NCBI GenBank assembly: GCA_018269055.1 | Contig: JAFDVI010000031.1 | Coordinates: 86,012-150,011 of the forward strand | Direction: 5' to 3' | From: Acidobacteriota bacterium | Lineage (GTDB): Bacteria; Acidobacteriota; Blastocatellia; RBC074 | Length of the DNA: 64,000 nt | Part shown: one piece after another, positions 32,824 through 43,112 of the stretch | How positions within the stretch are numbered: position 1 is the stretch's first letter | Layout: each line of letters begins with the position of its first letter | Program-made: the position numbers and the translations under genes | The notes under the pieces: model-generated | Databases searched by the model: none | What the model was told of the DNA's origin: nothing | What the model saw: the letters and a program-made list of their open reading frames with translations, nothing else

Positions 32824-35601
32824 ATGAGTACGAAATACGTTTATCTGTTCGCCGACGGCAAAGCCGAAGGCACAGGCAAAATGAAAGATTTGCTGGGCGG
32901 CAAAGGCTCAGGCCTCGCCGAAATGACCAACGCCGGGTTGCCCGTTCCGCCCGGTTTCACCATTACCACCGAGGCCTGCAACGCCTATTACGCCAGCGGC
33001 GAACAATTCCCCGAAGGCATGTGGGATCAGGCGCTGGAAGCGCTGGCCAAAGTCGAGGCAACAACCGGTAAAAAGTTTGGCGGCTGCGAAAACCCGCTGC
33101 TGGTTTCCGTCCGTTCCGGCGCGAAATTTTCCATGCCCGGAATGATGGACACCGTGTTGAATCTGGGCTTGAACGACGAAACCCGCGTCGCGTTGGCTGC
33201 GATGACCAACAACGAGCGCTTTTCCTGGGACGCCTATCGCCGCTTCATTCAGTTGTTCGGCAAAATCGTGCTTGGCATGGATTCCGAAAAGTTCGAGCAC
33301 ATTTTTGAAGGCTACAAAAAGAAACTGGGCGTTCACGGCGACACGGACGTTGACGCCGAAACGCTGGCCAAAGTCGTCGCCGATTACAAAGCCCTGGTCA
33401 AAAAAGAAACCGGCAACCAGTTCCCCACCGATCCACTGGAACAGGTGAAATACGCCATCCGCGCCGTGTTCGCATCGTGGAATGGCCGCCGCGCCAAAGA
33501 TTACCGCCGCATCAACAAGATTGACGACAACCTGGGAACCGCCGTCAACGTGCAAACAATGGTCTTCGGCAATATGGGCGAAGATTCCGGCACCGGCGTG
33601 GCATTCACGCGTGACGTTTCGACCGGCGAAAAAATCCTATACGGCGAATACCTGCAAAACGCGCAGGGCGAAGACGTGGTCGCAGGCATCCGCACGCCGA
33701 AGAAAATCGCGCAACTTCACGAAGAAATGCCGGAAATGTACAACCAGTTCGCGCAGGTTTCCGAGCGACTCGAAAAGCATTACAAAGACGTGCAGGACAT
33801 GGAGTTCACCATCGAGCGCGGCAAGCTGTACATGCTGCAAACCCGCAACGCCAAACGCACTGGCGCGGCAGCGGTTCGCGTCGCGGTCGAAATGGTTGGT
33901 GAAGGTTTGATTGACAAAGCCACGGCCATCCAGCGCGTCGAACCGGCGCAGCTCGATCAATTGCTGCACCCGATGATTGACCCGAAAGCCAGCCTGAATG
34001 TCATCGCCACAGGCTTGCCCGCGTCGCCCGGAGCCGCTTCGGGCACGGCGGTGTTTGACCCGGACCAAGCTGAGGAAATGGCCAAAGACGGCAAGAAAGT
34101 CATTCTCGTTCGCACCGAAACTTCGCCCGAAGATTTTCACGGCATGGTTGCGGCGCAGGCAATTTTGACTTCGCGCGGCGGCATGACTTCACACGCTGCG
34201 GTAGTTGCGCGCGGAATGGGCAAATGCTGCGTCGCCGGTTGCGGAGATGTGGTCGTGGATTACACCAACCAGCAATTCACGGTTGGCGACATCACCGTCA
34301 AAAAAGGCGATTCCATCACGCTGGATGGCTCGACGGGTCGCGTCATTCTGGGCGAAGTTCCGCTGATCAAACCGGAAATCAGCGGCCATTTCAAAACCCT
34401 GATGGAGTGGGTCAACGAATATCGCAAGCTTGGCGTTCGCGCCAACGCCGACACGCCGCACGATTCCGAAGTCGCGCGCGGATTTGGCGCCGAAGGCATC
34501 GGTCTGTGCCGCACGGAACACATGTTCTTTGAAGGCGACCGCATTGACAGCGTACGCCAAATGATTCTGTCTTCGTCGGATTTCAAATCGCTGGAAGCGC
34601 AATTGGCCACGGCGCGCGCCGAAGCCGACAAAGCTGGCGGCAAATCCAAAGACGCCAACAAGCGCGTCAAAGACCTGGAAAAGAAAATCGCCAAGCCGGA
34701 ACAGTTATACAAAGGCGCGCTGGCCGCGCTGCTCGAACTCCAACGCGAAGATTTCGTCGGCATTTTCCGCGCGATGAACGGATTCCCGGTGACGATCCGC
34801 ACGCTGGATCCGCCGCTGCACGAATTCGTTCCGCACGACGACAAGACGCTGAAAGAACTGGCCGCCAAGATCAAGATGCCGTTCAAGGAAGCGAAAGCCA
34901 AAGTTGCCGCCTTGCACGAATTCAACCCGATGCTCGGTCATCGCGGCTGCCGTCTGGGCATCATCTATCCTGAAATCACGGAAATGCAGGCGCGCGCGAT
35001 CTTTGAAGCCGCCGTCAAAGTGAAAGCCGAAGGCGTCGTCGTCAAACCGGAAATCATGATTCCCCTGGTCGGCAACGTCATCGAATTGAAGCTGCAAGCC
35101 GATGTCGTTCGCCGCGTCGCGGGTGAAGTTTTCGCAGCAACAGGCCAATCGGTTGAATACCTGGTCGGCACAATGATCGAAGTTCCACGCGCCGCGCTGA
35201 CCGCCAATCAAATTGCCGAGGTTGCCGAGTTCTTCAGCTTCGGCACGAACGACCTGACCCAGATGACGATGGGCCTGAGCCGCGACGATTCCGGCAAATT
35301 CCTTCCGGCGTATGTCGAAAAGAAAATTTACGCGGACGATCCGTTCCAGGTGCTGGATCAAACCGGCGTCGGCCAATTGGTTGATATCGGCATCCAGAAA
35401 GGCCGTTCGGCGAAACCGAACCTGAAAGTCGGCATCTGCGGCGAACACGGCGGCGATCCCGAATCGGTGATCTTCTGCCACAAGGTCGGTATGAACTACG
35501 TGAGCTGCTCGCCATACCGCGTGCCCATCGCATTGCTGGCCGCTGCGCACGCAGCACTGGCCGATCAACAAGGCGCGGTCGCCAAAGCCACTACCGCCTA
35601 G
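32824..35601 (+). CDS. ppdK: pyruvate, phosphate dikinase
   Basis: Interconverts pyruvate, ATP and phosphate with PEP, AMP and PPi. The 925-residue protein has the ATP-grasp start LLGGKGSGLAEMTNAGLPVP and SVRSGAKFSMPGMMDTVLNL. The swivelling-His domain reads LTSRGGMTSHAAVVARGMGK, and the PEP/pyruvate domain has RTEHMFF, RTLDPPLHEF, LGHRGCRL and FSFGTNDLTQ. A Lys/Ala-rich insert near residue 600 (ARAEADKAGGKSKDANKRVK) is probably a coiled coil. ATG 32824 starts the conserved MSTKYVYLF. Confidence 0.95.
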   Translation: MSTKYVYLFADGKAEGTGKMKDLLGGKGSGLAEMTNAGLPVPPGFTITTEACNAYYASGEQFPEGMWDQALEALAKVEATTGKKFGGCENPLLVSVRSGAKFSMPGMMDTVLNLGLNDETRVALAAMTNNERFSWDAYRRFIQLFGKIVLGMDSEKFEHIFEGYKKKLGVHGDTDVDAETLAKVVADYKALVKKETGNQFPTDPLEQVKYAIRAVFASWNGRRAKDYRRINKIDDNLGTAVNVQTMVFGNMGEDSGTGVAFTRDVSTGEKILYGEYLQNAQGEDVVAGIRTPKKIAQLHEEMPEMYNQFAQVSERLEKHYKDVQDMEFTIERGKLYMLQTRNAKRTGAAAVRVAVEMVGEGLIDKATAIQRVEPAQLDQLLHPMIDPKASLNVIATGLPASPGAASGTAVFDPDQAEEMAKDGKKVILVRTETSPEDFHGMVAAQAILTSRGGMTSHAAVVARGMGKCCVAGCGDVVVDYTNQQFTVGDITVKKGDSITLDGSTGRVILGEVPLIKPEISGHFKTLMEWVNEYRKLGVRANADTPHDSEVARGFGAEGIGLCRTEHMFFEGDRIDSVRQMILSSSDFKSLEAQLATARAEADKAGGKSKDANKRVKDLEKKIAKPEQLYKGALAALLELQREDFVGIFRAMNGFPVTIRTLDPPLHEFVPHDDKTLKELAAKIKMPFKEAKAKVAALHEFNPMLGHRGCRLGIIYPEITEMQARAIFEAAVKVKAEGVVVKPEIMIPLVGNVIELKLQADVVRRVAGEVFAATGQSVEYLVGTMIEVPRAALTANQIAEVAEFFSFGTNDLTQMTMGLSRDDSGKFLPAYVEKKIYADDPFQVLDQTGVGQLVDIGIQKGRSAKPNLKVGICGEHGGDPESVIFCHKVGMNYVSCSPYRVPIALLAAAHAALADQQGAVAKATTA

Positions 35602-35723
35602 CCGATTGCGGATTTCAGATTGCGGAATGCGGATTGGGAAGCTAAGGTTTCCCAGTCCGCATTTTCTGTTTTGGGATTCAAACCATGTTTGTTGCCGACA
35701 CAATCAATTTTCGGGAGATCGTG

Positions 35724-36314
35724 ATGAAAGAACCTCTGCCGCTCGCCACGATTCAGAATGCCGTGATTGATTTCCTGCGCGGGCGTGACGACGTAGTTCT
35801 GTTTGGCGCACAAGCCGTCAACGTTTATGTCAACGAACCGCGCGCAACGCAGGATGTGGATTTGATGTCTACGCGCGCAGCCGAGTTAGCCGAAGAGTTG
35901 CGCGACCACCTGAGCCAGTTATTCCACGTCGCTGTCCGAGTCCGCGAGATCAAAGACGGGCTTGGCTATCGAATCTTTCAATTACAGAAGACTGGCAACC
36001 GTCACTTGGTGAATGTCAGGATGGTAGCGTCGTTTCCAGAATTACTAAAAGTTGATGGCGTGAATGTGCTATCACCTGCCGAACTGATTGCTAGTAAAGT
36101 GATCTCGTTCCACCAGCGGCGCGGCAAGCCGAAATCCGGCACGGACTGGCGCGATTTGGCGTTGTTACTTCTGACTTTTCCCGAATTGAAATGCGATCCC
36201 GGCCCAGTCACAGATTGTTTGAATACCGCTAAAGTAGACCAGAACGTGATGGCTATTTGGCACAAACTGGTTGAACAGGAAATTTTGCCTCAAAACGACG
36301 AAGACGATTTTTGA
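35724..36314 (+). CDS. AbiEii-like nucleotidyltransferase
   Basis: 196 residues from ATG 35724 (GGGAGA 6 nt upstream). The motif VVLFGAQAVNVYVNEPRATQ leading into DVDLMS matches the G[SA]xAvxxy...R.T.DvDl core of AbiEii/MNT-type nucleotidyltransferases; LSPAELIASKVISFHQRRGK is the family's second conserved block. No adjacent AbiEi-type antitoxin is present, so it may be an orphan or use a distant partner. AbiEii relatives can be toxins or metabolic enzymes. Confidence 0.75.
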   Translation: MKEPLPLATIQNAVIDFLRGRDDVVLFGAQAVNVYVNEPRATQDVDLMSTRAAELAEELRDHLSQLFHVAVRVREIKDGLGYRIFQLQKTGNRHLVNVRMVASFPELLKVDGVNVLSPAELIASKVISFHQRRGKPKSGTDWRDLALLLLTFPELKCDPGPVTDCLNTAKVDQNVMAIWHKLVEQEILPQNDEDDF

Positions 36315-36430
36315 TTCTGCCGATGACTCGGTGGTTGAAGTTGCGAGGCCAATAGCTTCTTGCCGCCAATCGCCCCCTCCCCTATGATGCCTTTCCTTTG
36401 AATTCAATCCTGATCTTCGGAGTTTTTACT

Positions 36431-37066
36431 GTGAATCTGATCGAACGAGTGCGGCAGACGGGCATTATTCCCGTCGTCGCGTTGCCCAAACTGGAACACG
36501 CCTTGCCGCTGGCGGAAAGCCTGATCGAAGGCGGACTGCTTTGCGCGGAAATCACTTTTCGCACGGCGGCGGCGGCAGAAGCCATTGAACAAATCAGCAA
36601 ACGCTTTCCTGAAATTTTGCTCGGCGCGGGAACGGTGCTGACGACCGAACAGGCGCAACGCGCGATGGATTGCGGCGCACAATTCATCGTTTCGCCAGGA
36701 ACCAATCCGACCACCGTGGATTTTTGTTTGTCGAAAAACCTGACGATCTTTCCCGGTGTGTGCACTCCCAGCGAAGTCGAGATGAACCTGGCAAAAGGCG
36801 TTGACGTATTGAAATTCTTCCCCGCCGAACCCGCTGGCGGCGTGAACTTTTTGAAAGCCATCTGCGCGCCGTACAAACAGGTGCAGTTCATCCCGACGGG
36901 CGGCATTGATGTGAAAAACATTGGCCAGTATTTGGCCTTGCCGCAAGTCGTAGCTTGTGGCGGAAGCTGGATGGTCAAGCCGGAATTGTTTGAAGCGGGT
37001 GATTTCGTGGCGGTGAAACGCTTGGCTGCCGAAGCTGTCGCGTTGGTTCAACAACTGCGTAAATGA
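36431..37066 (+). CDS. eda: 2-dehydro-3-deoxy-phosphogluconate (KDPG) aldolase
   Basis: Class I aldolase that splits KDPG to pyruvate and glyceraldehyde-3-phosphate. GIIPVVALPKLEHALPLAES, the Glu in EITFRT, GAGTVLT, and the Schiff-base Lys in VDVLKFFPAEPAGG are all present; IPTGGID binds phosphate. GTG 36431 with GGAG upstream is the best start (211 residues). The KDG-kinase-like gene at 45390 would supply its substrate. Confidence 0.92.
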   Translation: MNLIERVRQTGIIPVVALPKLEHALPLAESLIEGGLLCAEITFRTAAAAEAIEQISKRFPEILLGAGTVLTTEQAQRAMDCGAQFIVSPGTNPTTVDFCLSKNLTIFPGVCTPSEVEMNLAKGVDVLKFFPAEPAGGVNFLKAICAPYKQVQFIPTGGIDVKNIGQYLALPQVVACGGSWMVKPELFEAGDFVAVKRLAAEAVALVQQLRK

Positions 37067-37089
37067 CACCTCAAATGAAAAAGCCTAGA

Positions 37090-37169
37090 AAGAATACGGA
37101 ACAAACGGAAAAGACGGAAGCCTTGTCTAAACTCCGTTTGTTCCGTTCATTCCGTTTGTTCCGTATTCT
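37090..37169. repeat. perfect 20-bp inverted repeat with internal copies
   Basis: AGAATACGGAACAAACGGAA at 37090-37109 recurs inverted at 37150-37169. The interior has another partial copy (CCGTTTGTTCCGTTC, 37133-37147). It lies directly before the helicase-nuclease block. Confidence 0.8.
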
Positions 37170-37189
37170 CCAACATAGCGTTGGGTAAG

Positions 37190-39322
37190 ATGAGCATCCG
37201 ACTAACCAAAAAACAGGAAGAGATTGTCGCGTCGCCGCTCGACGCCAAGCTCTTTTTGAGCGGCGCAGCAGGCACGGGCAAAACGACGGTTGGCGTGCGC
37301 CGGTTGCGGCAGTTGATTGACGCTGGAGTTCCTGCGCATTCGATTCTGGTGCTGGTGCCGCAAAAACGCTTGGCGCTTCCCTACTTCGCGGAAATCCGAA
37401 GTCCGCGGCGTCGCGCCGGAGCCGAAGTCACCGTGGCAACGCTGGGCAGTTTGTCGTTTCAAATCGTCAGTTTGTTTTGGCCGCTGATTGCCGAACAGCT
37501 CAGCCAACACGATCCGTTTCGCCATCCCAGGTTTCTGTCTTCGGAACTGATTCAGTATCTGATGTTCAAACTGCTCGACGACGAAATCGAACGGAAGGAT
37601 TATTTCAACAGCGTAACCATCACGCGCGCCCGGTTGTTCAGCCAGTTGGCCGATAACCTGAACAAATCTTCCTTGGTGGGATTTCCGCATACTTCGATTG
37701 CCGAACGGCTGAAAGCCGCTTTGCCCGGCGATGCAGAACGATTGCACATTTTTGAAGACGCGCAAACCTGCGCGAATTTGTTTCGCGAGTATTGCGTTGA
37801 GCATCGCTTGCTGGATTTTTCGTTGCAGGTGTTGTTGTTCGCCAACTATTTGTGGCCGCACGATGTTCCGCGCGGGTATTTGACGCGGCGGTACACGCAC
37901 ATCATTGCCGACAACATGGAAGAAGACAGCCCCGTCACGCACGAAATGTTGCGCGACTGGATTCCCGAATGCCAATCGGCGCTGGTGATTGTTGATGAAG
38001 ACGCGAGTTATCGCCGCTTTCTGGGCGCGGATGAAGTCAGCGCGGATTCCCTGGCCAAAACCTGCAACGCGCATCATCGGTTGGAAGCGTCGCGCGTGAT
38101 GTCGCCACCGGTTCAAAGCTTGCTGTCGGAAATTCGCGAAGTGATGACCGGCGAATCTGAATCCGACGCCAAAGGCGATGCGCGCGCAGCGATTGAATTC
38201 ACTCCCGCAGATCACAGCCGGTTTCACACGCAAATGGTGGACTGGGTCGCGGATTCCATCGCGCGATTGGTTCACGATGAAGGCGTCAAACAAAATCAGA
38301 TTGTGGTGCTGGCGCCGCTGCTCAGCGATTCGTTGCGGTTTTCGCTGGTTTCGCGGTTGGAAGAACACGATGTGGCAACGTACACCTTGCGCCCGTCGCG
38401 TCCGCTGCACGCGGAACCCGCCGTGCGCGCGCTGGTCACACTGGCCAAGCTGGCGCATCCCGCCTGGCAGATTTCGCCGCAACACCAGGTCAAAAAGTTC
38501 GACGTGATTAAAATGCTGCTCAGTGTCATGGCCGAAATGGATTTGGCGCGCGCCACGCTGCTCAGCGAAGTTCGTTTCGTCGGCGGCAAGCTGATGCCGT
38601 TTCGCGAAATCACCAAAAACCCGGAAATGCGGCAGCGAATTTCCGAAGTCTTCGGCGAGCGATTCGACAAACTGGTAGATTGGATTGAGGCGTACAAGAC
38701 GGCGCAACCCGAAACCGTAGACATTTTCTTCAGCCGTATGTTCGGCGAAGTGCTCTCGCAAAAGGGTTATGGTTTCCACCCAACGAAGAAGGAATCTTTT
38801 GACGAAGCGCGCATCATCGCCAACCTGATTGATTCTTCGCGCGGGTTTCGCCAGACGTTGAATCAGATCGAACCCGAAGCCGACAGCGGACAGGAATACG
38901 TGCGAATGTTGGATGCCGGGATTCTGGCCGATCAATACGAACCCAGGGAATGGAAAAAATCCCCCGACGCTGTGTTGATCGCCCCGGCATATACATTTCT
39001 GCTCAGCAATCAACCGGTGGATTTTCAATTCTGGCTGAACATTGACAGTCCGGCCTGGACGCGACGATTGCAGCAACCGTTGACGCAACCGTACGTGCTC
39101 AGCCGCCAATGGCCGCCGGGGCAGATCTGGACGGAAGTTCACGAACAAAAAACTTCGCGCGAAATTTTGCAGCGCGTGGCAACCGGATTGTTAAAACGCT
39201 GCCGAAAGAAAGTGTTCGTCGGATACAGCAAATTCGACGAACGCGGCAATGAACGCGAAGGCGAGTTGCGCGTGGTATTCGATCTACTGCTTCGAAGTTT
39301 AAGTTCTGAGCCGAGTGCCTGA
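37190..39322 (+). CDS. UvrD-like protein with degenerate helicase motifs
   Basis: 710 residues resembling superfamily 1 helicases of the UvrD/AddB kind. Walker A is intact (FLSGAAGTGKTT, about residues 22-33) and motif Ia is VLVPQKRLALPY. The Walker B position reads HIIADNMEEDSP rather than DEAQD, and the C-terminal motif VI (GxTRAk) is missing. It therefore probably binds but does not efficiently hydrolyse ATP. It is followed by a complete helicase and a RecB-like nuclease, suggesting the inactive-helicase scaffold of an AddAB-like complex with the nuclease split off. No nuclease domain is seen at its own C-terminus. Confidence 0.8.
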   Translation: MSIRLTKKQEEIVASPLDAKLFLSGAAGTGKTTVGVRRLRQLIDAGVPAHSILVLVPQKRLALPYFAEIRSPRRRAGAEVTVATLGSLSFQIVSLFWPLIAEQLSQHDPFRHPRFLSSELIQYLMFKLLDDEIERKDYFNSVTITRARLFSQLADNLNKSSLVGFPHTSIAERLKAALPGDAERLHIFEDAQTCANLFREYCVEHRLLDFSLQVLLFANYLWPHDVPRGYLTRRYTHIIADNMEEDSPVTHEMLRDWIPECQSALVIVDEDASYRRFLGADEVSADSLAKTCNAHHRLEASRVMSPPVQSLLSEIREVMTGESESDAKGDARAAIEFTPADHSRFHTQMVDWVADSIARLVHDEGVKQNQIVVLAPLLSDSLRFSLVSRLEEHDVATYTLRPSRPLHAEPAVRALVTLAKLAHPAWQISPQHQVKKFDVIKMLLSVMAEMDLARATLLSEVRFVGGKLMPFREITKNPEMRQRISEVFGERFDKLVDWIEAYKTAQPETVDIFFSRMFGEVLSQKGYGFHPTKKESFDEARIIANLIDSSRGFRQTLNQIEPEADSGQEYVRMLDAGILADQYEPREWKKSPDAVLIAPAYTFLLSNQPVDFQFWLNIDSPAWTRRLQQPLTQPYVLSRQWPPGQIWTEVHEQKTSREILQRVATGLLKRCRKKVFVGYSKFDERGNEREGELRVVFDLLLRSLSSEPSA

Positions 39323-39329
39323 AGTGATT

Positions 39330-39420
39330 CCATTTTCCATTTGTCATTTTGAAGTTGTCATTTGTCATTGGCTTTGCGACCTCAGGCCAATGACAAATCA
39401 AAAATGGGAAGCGGAAAATG
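39330..39420. repeat. palindromic spacer between helicase genes
   Basis: CATTTTCCATTTGTCATTTT and TTGTCATTTGTCATTGGC on the left are mirrored by GCCAATGACAAATC and GGAAGCGGAAAATG on the right. The element fills the 118-nt gap between the two helicase-like genes. Confidence 0.7.
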
Positions 39421-39440
39421 GCAAATGAAGCCGCATAACG

Positions 39441-41637
<2,197 letters not shown>

Positions 41638-41654
<17 letters not shown>

Positions 41655-42444
41655 TTTTGTTTTCAGCCAAAGCGCGCTTCAGGATTACGATGATTGCCAT
41701 CGTCGGTTCGAATTGCGGTATTTGCTGGACGTGCGCTGGCCTGCGCAGGAAACCGCGCAGGCAATGCAGTACGAAGCCGGCCAGCAAAAGGGACAGCAGT
41801 TTCATCACCTGGCGCATCAACACGCGCTGGGCGTTCCGGCAGAAGCGTTGGCGGCAACCATCCAGGACGATGAATTGCGCGCGTGGTGGAATCGTTATCT
41901 CGCCTGGCAAAACGAACAGTTGCCTGCCGAACGATTTCCTGAACTGATGTTGACGACTCCGCTGGGCGAAACGCTGTTGATGGCGCAGTACGATGTCATC
42001 GCCAAACTCGCCGACGGCACGTTGTTGATCGTGGATTGGAAAACCGGTCGCCCGCAAACGCAAACGCGTCTGGCTTATCGAATGCAGACAATTGTTTATC
42101 CTTACGTATTGTCCAAGGCTGGCGCCTGGCTGAACGACAGCCAACCAATCGCGCCGGAACAAATTCGATTCGTCTACTGGTTTGCGGAAAACGGCGGGAC
42201 TGTCGAATTTCAGTTGACCGCCGAAAAGCTGTTGCAGGATGAAACGCGACTGGTTTCGATGATCAACGACATTCTGGCCACCAATGAATTTCCGAAAACC
42301 CAGGACGAACGCCGCTGCCGGTTTTGTGTTTATCGTTCCTTGTGCGAACGCGGCAAAAAGCCCGGCGATTTGAGCGAACTAGAAGACGATGACCTCAGCG
42401 GCATGTCGCTTGATCTGGACACAATTGAGGAGATCGGCTTTTGA
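41638..42444 (+). CDS. PD-(D/E)XK nuclease with Fe-S cluster (AddB-C/Cas4-like)
   Basis: 268 residues. Catalytic features: H56/H57 in QQFHHLAH, D119 in AQYDVIAKL, D133-x-K135 in LIVDWKTGRPQ and Q150 in YRMQTIVYP. Cys20 in DYDDCHRRFELRYLL with Cys227, Cys230 and Cys236 in RRCRFCVYRSLCERG gives the four ligands of the [4Fe-4S] cluster found in AddB and Cas4. An acidic C-terminal tail (ELEDDDLSGMSLD) follows. Likely the nuclease subunit of a three-gene end-processing machine. Confidence 0.9.
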
Positions 42445-42523
42445 AGCTATATCTTAGTTCTGTTTGCTGGGTTGCTGTGACAAATTAAGCGGTTTAAGCT
42501 GAAAAGCAAGGAGGAGTAAAACG

Positions 42524-42778
42524 ATGACGACGATCACTGGAATCTACAAAAATGGTGTAGTGGAACTGTCCGAAATTCCCACTGAGATCAGACAAGCGCC
42601 TGTGCTCGTGACCTTTCTTGACCAGCAGGAATTAGATTTACAGGCACACAACATCAGCCAAGAGCAGGCCGCAGAGTTGCGTGCTAGCTTTGCCACGTTT
42701 GAAGATTGGAATAATCCTGAAATGGATATTTACAACGACTATGACGCCTCAAAATCAGCTCTCGACGCCAAAGCCTAA
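42524..42778 (+). CDS. antitoxin of MazF-type pair
   Basis: 84 residues beginning TTITGIYKNGVVELSEIP with VLVTFLDQ, the N-terminal beta pattern of small antitoxins that accompany MazF or VapC toxins; the C-terminus is acidic and probably disordered until bound to toxin. GGAGGAG lies 8 nt before ATG 42524. It overlaps the toxin gene by 38 nt. Confidence 0.75.
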   Translation: MTTITGIYKNGVVELSEIPTEIRQAPVLVTFLDQQELDLQAHNISQEQAAELRASFATFEDWNNPEMDIYNDYDASKSALDAKA

Positions 42779-43112
42779 GCGTGGCGATGTCATTCTTGTG
42801 CCCTTTCCCAATTCAAATTTGCAAAGTGCCAAAGTGCGCCCTGCTCTGGTTGTCCAGGCCGACAATCTAAACACTGGCCTGTCGCAACTGATTGTTCCAA
42901 TGATCAGCAGCAACCTCTCGCGATCCGGTCACCCATCACGTGTCATAATTTCTCCTTCCACGGCGTCAGGCCGACAATCTGGACTGTTAACCACTTCGGT
43001 TGTGTTAACAGACAATTTGGCAACCATCGCAACCAATGTTGTTCTTCGCGTCATTGGCACCATACCGATGACAACGATTGACGCCGCTTTACGAACTACA
43101 CTCGGGCTGTGA
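42741..43112 (+). CDS. MazF/PemK-family endoribonuclease toxin
   Basis: 123 residues. The family start KRGDVILVPFPNSNLQSAK followed by VRPALVVQ is clear, with LIVPMISSNL and TSVVLTDNLATIA later. MazF proteins cut single-stranded RNA at short motifs. The ATG at 42741 is inside the antitoxin gene, which ensures co-translation. The stop overlaps the GTG start of recJ. Confidence 0.88.
   Translation: MTPQNQLSTPKPKRGDVILVPFPNSNLQSAKVRPALVVQADNLNTGLSQLIVPMISSNLSRSGHPSRVIISPSTASGRQSGLLTTSVVLTDNLATIATNVVLRVIGTIPMTTIDAALRTTLGL

Noticed and set aside
37202..39148. 648-codon minus-strand frame
   Set aside because: Antisense shadow of the UvrD-like gene; no recognisable domain and no ribosome site.
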